Origin: Citrobacter europaeus
GTDB taxonomy: Bacteria > Pseudomonadota > Gammaproteobacteria > Enterobacterales > Enterobacteriaceae
Assembly: GCA_020099315.1 (NCBI GenBank)
Contig: CP083650.1
Coordinates: 2,108,001-2,172,000, forward strand
Direction: 5' to 3'
Length of the DNA: 64,000 nucleotides
Positions 1 through 7,235 of the stretch are shown here, one piece after another. Under the pieces are notes generated by a model that ran no database searches, had not been told where the DNA came from, and was given only the letters and a program-made list of their open reading frames with translations. The position numbers and the translations under genes are program-made. Each line of letters opens with the position of its first letter. Positions within the stretch are counted from its first letter, which is position 1.

Positions 1-136
1 TCTGATGCTGGAGCATGGCTGGCAGCAGGGACAGGCAGTCCGCGACGCCTTTTCTCGGGCGGGTTATCAGGCGGTTGAAACCTGCCGTGACTATGGCGGC
101 AACGAGCGAATTACGCTTGGACGCATCCCATCATGA
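1..136 (+). CDS. prmC: Release factor glutamine methyltransferase, 3' end only
   Basis: This is the last 44 codons of a gene that begins left of the window. The readable tail (…LMLEHGWQQGQAV… to …ERITLGRIPS) matches the C-terminus of PrmC/HemK, which N5-methylates the glutamine of the GGQ motif in release factors RF1 and RF2 using S-adenosylmethionine. The stop codon overlaps the start of sirB2 in an ATGA arrangement, so the two are translationally coupled. The prmC-sirB2-sirB1-kdsA order is the usual enterobacterial one. The catalytic NPPY motif lies outside the window, so identity rests on the tail and the context. Confidence 0.85.
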   Translation, partial: LMLEHGWQQGQAVRDAFSRAGYQAVETCRDYGGNERITLGRIPS

Positions 137-525
137 ATACTTTCAGTATGTTACTCAACGTCCATCTCATCAGCATTGCGCTTTCTGTTGGTCTGCTGAC
201 GCTGCGTTTTTGGTGGCGTTACACCGACTCGCGTCTTGCCTGCGCGCGCTGGACGCGCGTTGTGCCGCCGGTTGTGGATACCGTTTTATTACTCAGCGGC
301 GTGGCGTTAATGGTTAAAGCGCACATCCTGCCATTCACTGAGCACGGGACATGGCTGACTGAAAAGCTGTTTGGGGTTATCATTTACATCGTTTTGGGTT
401 TTATTGCGCTCGATTATCGTCGGGCGCGCAGTCAGCAGGCGCGATTAATCGCATTTCCGCTGGCGCTGGTGGTGCTGTACATCATCATTAAACTCGCCAC
501 CACAAAAATACCGTTACTGGGGTAA
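133..525 (+). CDS. sirB2: SirB2 family inner-membrane protein
   Basis: A 130-residue protein of the SirB2 (YchQ) family with about four hydrophobic segments, at roughly residues 4-24, 45-65, 76-96 and 105-125, so it should sit in the inner membrane. The start ATG overlaps the prmC stop by four bases. The biochemical function of the family is not established; the name comes from a Salmonella screen for invasion-gene regulators. It is two bases from sirB1 and probably on one transcript with prmC, sirB1 and kdsA. Length and gene order match E. coli ychQ. Confidence 0.9.
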   Translation: MNTFSMLLNVHLISIALSVGLLTLRFWWRYTDSRLACARWTRVVPPVVDTVLLLSGVALMVKAHILPFTEHGTWLTEKLFGVIIYIVLGFIALDYRRARSQQARLIAFPLALVVLYIIIKLATTKIPLLG

Positions 526-527
526 GC

Positions 528-1337
528 ATGAGGTCGTTAGCTGATTTCGAATTTAATAAAGCGCCATTGTGTGATGGGATGATCCTGGCGTCGGAGTCTA
601 TCCGTCTGGATTTTCCAACACAAACTGTCTATGACGAACTGGAACGTCTGGTCAGTCTGGCGCAAGAAGAAATTAGCCAGCTCCTGTCTCAGGATGAGCA
701 ACTGGAAAAACTGCTGGCACTTTTTTACGGCGAATGGGGGTTTACGGATACCCACGGCGTCTATCGTCTTTCTGATGCATTATGGCTTGATCAGGTACTG
801 AAAAATCGTCAGGGCAGCGCCGTGTCGTTGGGGGCGATCTTATTGTGGATTGCCAACCGGCTGGAACTGCCGCTGGTGCCGGTGATTTTCCCGACACAAC
901 TTATCCTGCGTATCGAATCGCTCGATGGCGAAATGTGGCTAATCAATCCGTTCAATGGCGAAACGTTGAATGAGCACACGCTGGAAGTATGGCTGAAGGG
1001 GAATATCAGCCCGGTCGCGGAGTTGTTTAACGAAGACCTGGATGAGGCGGATAATGCAGAAGTCATCCGCAAGCTGCTCGACACGCTGAAATCATCGCTG
1101 ATGGAAGAGCGGCAAATGGAGCTGGCGCTGCGTGCCAGCGAAGCACTATTACAGTTTAATCCCGAAGATCCGTATGAAATACGCGATCGCGGATTGATAT
1201 ACGCGCAGCTCGAGTGTGAACATGTTGCGCTGACCGACTTAAGTTATTTCGTTGAACAGTGTCCGGAAGACCCGATCAGCGAAATGATTCGTGCGCAGAT
1301 TAATACTATTTCGCACAAGCAAATTGTATTGCATTGA
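528..1337 (+). CDS. sirB1: SirB1 family transglutaminase-like/TPR protein
   Basis: A 269-residue soluble protein matching SirB1 (YchA). The family joins an N-terminal transglutaminase-like fold (about residues 30-180) to a short tetratricopeptide-like C-terminus; the stretch around 185-255 reads as helical repeats (…ALRASEALLQFNP… and …LTDLSYFVEQCP…). I do not see an intact Cys-His-Asp triad, so it is probably not an active transglutaminase. It begins two bases after sirB2 and lies 35 bp before kdsA. The molecular role is unknown. Confidence 0.9.
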   Translation: MRSLADFEFNKAPLCDGMILASESIRLDFPTQTVYDELERLVSLAQEEISQLLSQDEQLEKLLALFYGEWGFTDTHGVYRLSDALWLDQVLKNRQGSAVSLGAILLWIANRLELPLVPVIFPTQLILRIESLDGEMWLINPFNGETLNEHTLEVWLKGNISPVAELFNEDLDEADNAEVIRKLLDTLKSSLMEERQMELALRASEALLQFNPEDPYEIRDRGLIYAQLECEHVALTDLSYFVEQCPEDPISEMIRAQINTISHKQIVLH

Positions 1338-1372
1338 TTAATGACACTTTACCTACCGTTTAAGGCGATCCT

Positions 1373-2227
1373 ATGAAACAAAAAGTGGTTAGCATTGGCG
1401 ACATCAACGTGGCAAATGACCTGCCGTTCGTGCTGTTTGGCGGAATGAACGTGCTGGAATCCCGCGATCTGGCGATGCGCATTTGTGAGCACTACGTAAC
1501 CGTTACTCAAAAGCTGGGTATCCCTTACGTGTTCAAAGCCTCCTTTGATAAAGCCAACCGTTCTTCCATCCACTCTTACCGTGGGCCGGGCCTTGAAGAA
1601 GGGATGAAAATCTTCCAGGAACTGAAGCAGACTTTTGGCGTAAAAGTGATCACCGACGTTCACGAAGCCAGCCAGGCACAGCCTGTTGCTGACGTGGTGG
1701 ATGTGATTCAGCTGCCGGCATTCCTCGCTCGTCAAACCGATCTGGTGGAAGCGATGGCGAAAACCGGTGCCGTTATCAACGTGAAGAAACCGCAGTTCGT
1801 AAGCCCGGGCCAGATGGGTAATATCGTGGATAAATTCCATGAGGGCGGTAACGATAAAGTTATTCTGTGCGACCGTGGCGCGAACTTTGGTTATGACAAT
1901 CTGGTTGTGGACATGCTTGGCTTCAGCGTGATGAAGAAAGTCTCCGGCAATTCACCGGTGATTTTTGACGTCACCCATGCGCTGCAGTGCCGCGACCCGT
2001 TTGGCGCAGCAAGCGGTGGTCGTCGCGCGCAGGTTACCGAACTGGCGCGTGCCGGTATGGCGGTAGGCCTGGCAGGTCTGTTTATTGAAGCGCATCCGGA
2101 TCCAGCCAATGCGAAATGCGATGGCCCATCCGCACTGCCGCTGGCGAAGCTGGAACAGTTCCTGACGCAGATTAAAGCGATTGATGACCTGGTGAAAAGC
2201 TTCGACGAGCTGGATACCGAGAACTAA
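1373..2227 (+). CDS. kdsA: 3-deoxy-D-manno-octulosonate 8-phosphate synthase
   Basis: KdsA condenses phosphoenolpyruvate with arabinose 5-phosphate to give KDO-8-phosphate, the first committed step to the KDO sugar of the lipopolysaccharide inner core. The 284-residue length equals the E. coli enzyme. Recognisable motifs include KASFDKANRSS near residue 60 (substrate lysines), VNVKKPQFVSP near 138 and DVTHALQCRDPFG near 200, all typical of the DAHP/KDO8P synthase TIM barrel. It is the metal-independent type, as judged by Asn (INVKKPQF) where metal-dependent forms have Cys. It ends the prmC-sirB-kdsA group and is followed by REP-like hairpins. Confidence 0.97.
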   Translation: MKQKVVSIGDINVANDLPFVLFGGMNVLESRDLAMRICEHYVTVTQKLGIPYVFKASFDKANRSSIHSYRGPGLEEGMKIFQELKQTFGVKVITDVHEASQAQPVADVVDVIQLPAFLARQTDLVEAMAKTGAVINVKKPQFVSPGQMGNIVDKFHEGGNDKVILCDRGANFGYDNLVVDMLGFSVMKKVSGNSPVIFDVTHALQCRDPFGAASGGRRAQVTELARAGMAVGLAGLFIEAHPDPANAKCDGPSALPLAKLEQFLTQIKAIDDLVKSFDELDTEN

Positions 2228-2240
2228 GTCTGGTTTGACC

Positions 2241-2266
2241 GCCCGATAGCGCCAACGCTTATCGGG
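2241..2266. repeat. Small palindrome downstream of kdsA
   Basis: GCCCGATAGCG and CGCTTATCGGGC form an inverted repeat just after the kdsA stop. The composition resembles enterobacterial REP-family palindromes, which often occur in pairs between convergent genes; a second one follows at 2306. It may stabilise the kdsA mRNA 3' end. Confidence 0.6.
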
Positions 2267-2305
2267 CCGACAAAACCGTAAGAAATGAAGTGAAACATAC
2301 TCCAG

Positions 2306-2343
2306 GCCGGATAAGACGCATTGCGTCGTATCCGGCTTTTTTT
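2306..2343 (+). terminator. REP-like hairpin with T-tract between kdsA and chaA
   Basis: A long, nearly perfect stem (GCCGGATAAGACGCA against TGCGTCGTATCCGGC) is followed by a run of eight T, so it can act as the intrinsic terminator of kdsA. The GCCGGAT…ATCCGGC arms are those of enterobacterial REP elements. It abuts the stop of the convergent chaA gene. Confidence 0.75.
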
Positions 2344-3443
2344 CAGGCAAATATCGTCATCAGATAGGCGATAAACAGCGCCAGATGCGCCGCGCCGTTA
2401 AGCACGTTGGTGCGTCCGGTAGAGAAAGAGATATGGCACAGTACCAGCGATGAAACCATCACAATCATCTCTGGCGCGCCCAGCGCAAAGACCAAATCAT
2501 TCCCGGTTGCCCATGCGATCAGCGTTACGACCGGAACGGTCAGTGAAATGGTGGCTAACACCGAACCGAAGAACAAATTCATCGCCCGCTGAACCTGATT
2601 ACTCAGAACCGCTTTCAGCGCGCCCAGACCCTCAGGAGAGAGGATCAGCAATGCGACCAGGAAACCGGTAAATGCCACTGGGGCATTCAGTTCAGTCAGC
2701 AATGTCTCCAGCGGGCTGGCGTTCATCTTGGTCACGGCGATTACAGCGATCAGATGAATGATAAGCCAGGCGGCGTGCCACATATTGCTGTGGGCTGACG
2801 GTTTACCGTGATGCGGGTCATCGTCGTCACCCTCGTCTTCATGCTCGTAAATGAACAGGCTCTGGTGGGTTTTAGTTTGTATCAGCAAAAACACGCCGTA
2901 CATCGCCGCAGAAATTAATGCCACCAGCAGCGCCTGCGCGGTAGTGAAATTCGCTCCCGGCAAAGCCATTGGGAACACCAGTACAATAATAGCCAGCGGA
3001 AACAGGGCGATTAAATACTGCTTAATACCAAACAGGTTCATGTACTGAGTAGCAAATTTACGGCCACCTAACAGTAATGAAAAACCGACCAGACCGCCGG
3101 TTACGATCATAATGATTGAATACAGCGTATCGCGCATGAGCGTAGGCGCGGCATCGCCGGTCGCCATTAATGCGGAGATTAAGCTGACTTCAAGAATAAC
3201 AACGGACAGGCTGAGGATCAGCGACCCGTAGGGTTCGCCAAGTCGATGCGCTAATACATCCGCATGACGGACAACGCTAAATGCGCTGCTTAATATACCA
3301 ATAAGGGCCAGCGCATTGATACCGATGACCACTGGTAGTGACTGACTGCTCCCCCAGAAGAACAGTACTACCAGCGCCAAAATCGGGAAGACGAGAGAGG
3401 TCTCCTTGTGGCGGGTTTTTACCGCCTCATGTACTTGTGTCAT
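2343..3443 (-). CDS. chaA: Sodium-potassium/proton (calcium/proton) antiporter ChaA
   Basis: A 366-residue cation/H+ antiporter of the CaCA (Na+/Ca2+ exchanger) superfamily, expelling Na+, K+ or Ca2+ at alkaline pH. About eleven membrane segments are visible, in two halves carrying the alpha-repeat-like stretches LSVVILEVSLISAL (near residue 80) and LILSPEGLGALKAV (near 266), each with the conserved acidic residue. An acidic, His-rich cytoplasmic loop (EHEDEGDDDDPHHGK, about 200-215) lies between the halves. Length equals E. coli ChaA. It converges on kdsA and is divergent from chaB. Confidence 0.96.
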   Translation of the reverse strand: MTQVHEAVKTRHKETSLVFPILALVVLFFWGSSQSLPVVIGINALALIGILSSAFSVVRHADVLAHRLGEPYGSLILSLSVVILEVSLISALMATGDAAPTLMRDTLYSIIMIVTGGLVGFSLLLGGRKFATQYMNLFGIKQYLIALFPLAIIVLVFPMALPGANFTTAQALLVALISAAMYGVFLLIQTKTHQSLFIYEHEDEGDDDDPHHGKPSAHSNMWHAAWLIIHLIAVIAVTKMNASPLETLLTELNAPVAFTGFLVALLILSPEGLGALKAVLSNQVQRAMNLFFGSVLATISLTVPVVTLIAWATGNDLVFALGAPEMIVMVSSLVLCHISFSTGRTNVLNGAAHLALFIAYLMTIFA

Positions 3444-3719
3444 TGAACTAATTTCTCCATCTCTGCAGGTATTTATAATTATAAAAAGTATTAAAGAATG
3501 TAAAAAATAACAGAAAACCTGGTTTTGTAGGTGACATTTTACGAAATTTTACTACATCGCTTATTTTTCCTCTCAAAGCGGTCAAAAACAAATTTCTTGT
3601 TTATAGACTGTTTAATTAACAGAAGGTTAGATGAAGAAAGTTTCTAAAAATGTCTTTTGTTGGCGTATCGCCGCATTGTTAACCACACTTAAGGTTTAGC
3701 CTAAAAAGAGGAGTTCACA
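3444..3719. promoter_or_regulatory. AT-rich divergent intergenic region between chaA and chaB
   Basis: The 276 bp between the divergent chaA and chaB starts are strongly AT-rich and must hold both promoters. A clear ribosome-binding site (AGAGGAG) precedes chaB at 3706-3712. I see no small gene here; the ldr toxin loci that flank chaA in E. coli K-12 are not present on either side. Confidence 0.5.
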
Positions 3720-3950
3720 ATGCCGTATAAATCTAAAAGCGATCTGCCTGACAGCGTGCAGCATGTTCTGCCAGCCCATGCTCAGGACATCTACAAAGAA
3801 GCTTTCAACAGCGCCTGGGAACAGTATAAAGATAAATCTGACCGTCGTGATGATGCCACCCGCGAAGAGACGGCGCACAAGGTGGCGTGGGCCGCGGTCA
3901 AAAATGATTATCAAAAAGGTGATGATGATAAATGGCATAAAAAGACGTAA
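3720..3950 (+). CDS. chaB: ChaB family cation transport regulator
   Basis: A 76-residue charged protein of the ChaB family. The family signature of a P-x-H-x-Q-x-I-Y-x-x-A-F-N-x-A core is visible (LPAHAQDIYKEAFNSAW, residues 17-33), followed by DDATREETAHKVAWAAVK. Length matches E. coli. ChaB was proposed as a regulator of ChaA from its position; direct evidence is thin. A strong Shine-Dalgarno fixes the start. It precedes chaC by about 196 bp, so the two may not be tightly coupled. Confidence 0.94.
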   Translation: MPYKSKSDLPDSVQHVLPAHAQDIYKEAFNSAWEQYKDKSDRRDDATREETAHKVAWAAVKNDYQKGDDDKWHKKT

Positions 3951-4146
3951 CAGTATCAATTATAATGCCTTTATGAACTAGCCAGCATCAGGCGTTAGCG
4001 AATCGTGCTACGCCGCGCCGTTGCTGGCTTGCAAGCGAGCGGTGAATTGCCTATTGTCCAGCTATTGGTTTCAAAATGAGCAGTAAAAAAGCCCGGAAGG
4101 CGTCAAAAAAGTTGTCGCAGGGAAGCTGCAGTGGCGGAGGTGTAAG

Positions 4147-4842
4147 GTGTTAACGCGTGATTTTTTATTGAATGCCGACTGTAAGACGGCATTTGGTGCT
4201 ATTGAAGAATCACTACTCTGGTCAGCGGAACAACGTGCAGCCTCACTGGCCGCCACGCTCGCTTGCCGACCAGATGATGGACCGGTGTGGATCTTTGGTT
4301 ATGGATCGTTGATGTGGAACCCGGCCTTAGAGTTTGAAGAGTCTTGTACCGGGACGTTAGTCGGCTGGCACCGTGCTTTCTGTCTGCGCCTGACGGCGGG
4401 ACGAGGAACGGCGTGTCAGCCAGGACGCATGCTGGCCCTGAAAGAAGGGGGACGCACCACCGGTGTGGCCTACCGCTTGCCGGAGGCATCCCTGGAACAA
4501 GAGCTTTCGCTGCTGTGGAAGCGAGAAATGATCACCGGCTGTTATCTGCCGACCTGGTGTCAGTTGGCGCTGGATGATGGCAGGACGGTGAACGCGCTGG
4601 TCTTTATTATGGATCCGCGTCACCCGCTGTTTGAGTCAGACACGCGAGCGCAGGTGATCGCGCCGCTGATTGCCGCCGCCAGTGGACCTTTAGGCACTAA
4701 CGCCCAGTATCTGTTCTCGCTGGAACAAGAGCTGGTTAAGTTAGGGATGCAGGATGATTGTCTTAACGATTTGGTGATCACGGTCAAACGATTGTTGGGA
4801 GAGAACCTGCCAGAAGGCGTTATGCGACCAGGGTTCGCCTGA
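4147..4842 (+). CDS. chaC: Glutathione-specific gamma-glutamylcyclotransferase
   Basis: ChaC cleaves reduced glutathione to 5-oxoproline and cysteinylglycine. The substrate-binding motif FGYGSLMWNP (about residues 50-60) and the catalytic-glutamate region (…LWKREMITGCYLP…, Glu near 115) are intact. The gene starts with GTG; this start gives 231 residues, exactly the E. coli length, and follows GGCGGAGG at 4133-4140. It ends in a hairpin shared with the convergent small gene. Confidence 0.95.
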   Translation: MLTRDFLLNADCKTAFGAIEESLLWSAEQRAASLAATLACRPDDGPVWIFGYGSLMWNPALEFEESCTGTLVGWHRAFCLRLTAGRGTACQPGRMLALKEGGRTTGVAYRLPEASLEQELSLLWKREMITGCYLPTWCQLALDDGRTVNALVFIMDPRHPLFESDTRAQVIAPLIAAASGPLGTNAQYLFSLEQELVKLGMQDDCLNDLVITVKRLLGENLPEGVMRPGFA

Positions 4843-4860
4843 CTCCAGTCTGGAACTGTA

Positions 4861-4889
4861 TGCCCGAAAGCCAGACGCTCTTCGGGCAT
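4861..4889. terminator. Hairpin between chaC and a convergent gene
   Basis: TGCCCGAA and TTCGGGCA form an eight-base-pair stem with a 12-base loop between two convergent stop codons. The T-tract is poor (TTTAA), so termination is plausible but not strong in either direction. Confidence 0.5.
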
Positions 4890-4896
4890 TTAACCC

Positions 4897-5142
4897 TTAG
4901 GCTGCAATATAACTTATCGAATGCTCGAGCGACTGGCTGTGGCTGTCGATCAGCACATTCCAGATGCCGGTATAGGGCACGGTCAACCATGCGTTATCAC
5001 GATCCTGCACGCTTAAAATATCGGACTGCGTGTCTTTGACGTGATTTTTCTCGCTCATCAGATGGATATGACAGCGCTCAGAACAGCGCACCACCACCGT
5101 ATCGCCACCAAATAACTTTAAACTCGCCTTCACTAATGCCAT
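4897..5142 (-). CDS. DUF1883-like small protein
   Basis: An 81-residue protein I do not recognise from E. coli. Its spacing of motifs resembles DUF1883: a start with LFGGDTVVVRC, then HIHLMSE (compare the family's V-x-L-M-D-D), and a C-terminal TVPYTGIWNVLIDS resembling the family's P-x-x-G-x-W-x-V-x-x-D. Such proteins are small beta-rich modules that can be linked to TIR domains or stand alone; their function is unknown. No signal peptide or membrane segment is visible, and there are two cysteines near residues 20-24. It has its own upstream region (5143-5404) and converges on chaC. Family assignment is by eye. Confidence 0.6.
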   Translation of the reverse strand: MALVKASLKLFGGDTVVVRCSERCHIHLMSEKNHVKDTQSDILSVQDRDNAWLTVPYTGIWNVLIDSHSQSLEHSISYIAA

Positions 5143-5404
5143 TTTTCACCCCGTTCTTGAAAACAACGTACTTTCTGTCGAAAGTGCTGCGTGATGTTGT
5201 TCACATTTCACTCATGGCATAACACCAAAGGGTGAGCCACAGGATGCTGATTTTGATCAAAAAATGGCATAACGATTAAACAAAAGTGACAAAATCCCTC
5301 AAAAGGGTTGAAAGGGCGTGCTAACGTTCAACGAAACCGCGCCCATCTACGATTAAATCCGGAAATTATCGACACTTTCAGTGTGCTTGCCTGAAAGCGG
5401 TGTA

Positions 5405-5758
5405 TCAGAAGGTTAGCACTTTATCTGCAGCCAACGTCCATTGAGCCAGTTCTACCAGCGTACCGACGGCGACTCCGTCGATTAACGGCAGCTCCGTTAT
5501 GCCTCGGCCATCGGTGCAGGTTTTGCACAGTTTTACCGGCACATTTTGCGCCGTCAGAATCTCCAGCATTTGCTGAATATTGTATCCTTCCGCTGGTTTC
5601 TGTCCTCGTAATCCCGCGGTTACCGCGTCCGACATTAAAAACAGGCGCAGGTCGAGATCCGATTCTTGTTCGCGCAGGGCGATAGCCAGTCGCAGGCTGT
5701 TAAATAAGGATTCACTTCCATAGGCCGCACCGTTCGCGACGATCACTATCTTTTGCAT
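5405..5758 (-). CDS. ychN: DsrE/TusD-fold protein YchN
   Basis: A 117-residue DsrE-like protein; start Met of MQKIVIVANG… was chosen because it gives the E. coli YchN length. The conserved LCKTCTDGRG segment near residue 80 carries the two cysteines of the family, whose sulfur-relay relatives use such a cysteine. E. coli YchN forms a hexamer; its substrate is unknown. It is divergent from nasR; in E. coli ychN is followed directly by ychO, so this gene marks the left edge of the nas insertion. Confidence 0.95.
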   Translation of the reverse strand: MQKIVIVANGAAYGSESLFNSLRLAIALREQESDLDLRLFLMSDAVTAGLRGQKPAEGYNIQQMLEILTAQNVPVKLCKTCTDGRGITELPLIDGVAVGTLVELAQWTLAADKVLTF

Positions 5759-5831
5759 TATTACTCCTGTTGTCAGGGGGGCATGGATATTGCTTGTCCT
5801 CAGGGATAACCCGTTATCGGTGAGGGCAGAG

Positions 5832-7013
5832 ATGATGACAAATGCACAAAATTCCGGCGCGACGCAATGGTTTCGCCATGCCCGCCAGCTTGAGAACACC
5901 CAGCTTCGCCAACTGGCGCAGTCCGGTAAGCTGGTGATACGCATCAGCCATCTGGTGCATATGCTACAGTGCGAACGCGGTGCATCCAATATCTGGTTGT
6001 GTTCTCAAGGTACGCTTTATGATCGGGAGGTCCGTGCCAGTCGGGCGCTGGTGGATGAGGAGTGTCGGCAACTGCATATCCTTTTCCAGCACATTATGCC
6101 GGTGGTGGGCAGTGCGTTGTGTCACCGCATTGCTGGCACCGTCTGGTGTCTCGATCAGCTAACGACGCTGCGTGAGTCTGTCAGCGGACAGATTGTCGAT
6201 GCGCAGCAGGCGATGGAGCAATATAGCCGGATGTTACGCCATCTGCTGGGTATTGTACCGCAGCTTAACGACAGCATCGATTATCCCCATGTCGCAGGTG
6301 GACTGGTGGCGCTGTACAGTTTTATGCAGGGTAAAGAACTGGTGGGGCAAGAGCGGGCATTAGGGGCCATTGGCTTTACCCAGGGCGAGTTTAATCCTCC
6401 GATGCGCCAGGAGCTGGTGGACAGAATCGACGGGCAGCAGCCGTGCTTTGATACCTTTATTTCCCTGGCTTCACCTGTGCTGGTGCAGCATTTTCGCCAG
6501 CAATGCGAGGCATCGGGCGAGATCGAACAACTGCGACGCCAGGCCTGTACGAGACAACCCCAACTCGATAACGGCGAAAGTGCGCTACGCTGGTTCACGC
6601 TGCAAACGCAGCGCCTTGAACAATTACGCCATCTCGAAGAGATGCTGATTACCGAATGGCTGAACGCCGTGGCGGGTCGGCTGGCGGAAGAAACTTACGC
6701 GTTGCCGCTCGACAACTGGCTTGATGACCGTGCTGAGGAACCCCTCTCGCTACGCCGGGATAAACAATTATTGTGGGTTGTTCGCCAGCAGGCCCGCCAG
6801 CTGGAACAAATGAGCGCCCAACTGGCCTCATTGCAGGATGCCTTAGAGGAGCGCAAGGTGATTGATAAAGCAAAAAGCATCCTGATGAATCATCAGCAGG
6901 TCAGCGAAGAACAGGCGTGGCAGCTATTGCGAAAAATGGCGATGGATAAGAACCAACGGATGGTGGATATCGCCCGGGCACTGCTTACCGTCAAATCCCT
7001 GATGCAGGGATAG
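5832..7013 (+). CDS. nasR: Nitrate/nitrite-responsive antiterminator NasR
   Basis: NasR binds nitrate or nitrite and then binds the nas leader RNA to stop premature termination. The N-terminal NIT sensor domain (about residues 30-290, including the conserved CERGASNIWL stretch near 45) is followed by a linker helix and a C-terminal ANTAR RNA-binding domain (…VIDKAKSILMNHQQVSEEQAWQLLRKMAM…, last ~60 residues). I chose the start at 5832 (or the adjacent ATG at 5835) from Klebsiella NasR and the GAGGG upstream; the longer open frame begins at 5790. It is divergent from ychN and lies upstream of its target leader. Confidence 0.93.
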   Translation: MMTNAQNSGATQWFRHARQLENTQLRQLAQSGKLVIRISHLVHMLQCERGASNIWLCSQGTLYDREVRASRALVDEECRQLHILFQHIMPVVGSALCHRIAGTVWCLDQLTTLRESVSGQIVDAQQAMEQYSRMLRHLLGIVPQLNDSIDYPHVAGGLVALYSFMQGKELVGQERALGAIGFTQGEFNPPMRQELVDRIDGQQPCFDTFISLASPVLVQHFRQQCEASGEIEQLRRQACTRQPQLDNGESALRWFTLQTQRLEQLRHLEEMLITEWLNAVAGRLAEETYALPLDNWLDDRAEEPLSLRRDKQLLWVVRQQARQLEQMSAQLASLQDALEERKVIDKAKSILMNHQQVSEEQAWQLLRKMAMDKNQRMVDIARALLTVKSLMQG

Positions 7014-7017
7014 CGGC

Positions 7018-7069
7018 TGCACAACGGACGGGCAGCGCCTGCCATATTTGGGTGCACCGCGACGTCTGC
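7018..7069 (+). promoter_or_regulatory. Candidate NtrC sites upstream of the nasF promoter
   Basis: Two imperfect matches to the NtrC consensus TGCACC-N5-GGTGCA lie about 106 and 71 bp upstream of the predicted start: 7018-7034 (both half-sites recognisable) and 7053-7069 (left half exact, within an 8-bp GGTGCACC palindrome at 7051-7058). Position and half-sites fit nitrogen-limitation control, as in the Klebsiella nas operon. Matches are weak, so this is inference. Confidence 0.45.
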
Positions 7070-7105
7070 TACGCGTCGAACCCGCTAAAACTGCCAGTGT
7101 AATTC

Positions 7106-7121
7106 TGGCATCTGAATTGCA
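7106..7121 (+). promoter_or_regulatory. Sigma-54 promoter of the nas operon
   Basis: TGGCATCTGAATTGCA matches the sigma-54 consensus TGGCACG-N4-TTGCW with the -24 GG and -12 GC at the right distance. Transcription should start near 7132. Klebsiella nasF is transcribed by sigma-54 RNA polymerase with NtrC, and the same design is expected here. Confidence 0.85.
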
Positions 7122-7143
7122 TTCACTCATACAGACAATTTAG

Positions 7144-7193
7144 CAGCAGGCCAACGGCGGTCTGACTGTTTTGAGGATAAAGGCGTCCTGCAA
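7144..7193 (+). promoter_or_regulatory. NasR/ANTAR two-hexaloop antiterminator in the nasF leader
   Basis: Two tandem hairpins with six-base loops can be drawn. Hairpin 1 (7144-7168) pairs CAGCAGGCC with GGTCTG-a-CTG around loop AACGGC. Hairpin 2 (7171-7193) pairs TTGAGGAT with GTCCT-g-CAA around loop AAAGGC. Both loops have A at position 1 and G at position 4, the known ANTAR target signature, and both stems have one bulged base on the 3' side. Hairpin 2 uses the left arm of the terminator at 7181, so the two structures exclude each other: NasR bound to the hexaloops would allow read-through. Confidence 0.85.
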
Positions 7194-7222
7194 TGCTTCG
7201 GCATTGTTGGACGCCTTTTTTT
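7181..7222 (+). terminator. Leader terminator (attenuator) of the nas operon
   Basis: AGGCGTCC and GGACGCCT, extended by CAATGC/GCATTG around a TTCG loop, form a long stem followed by seven T. It lies in the untranslated leader 14 bp before nasF, so it ends transcription unless the NasR-bound antiterminator forms first. Confidence 0.9.
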
Positions 7223-7235
7223 ATGGGGAGCATGT

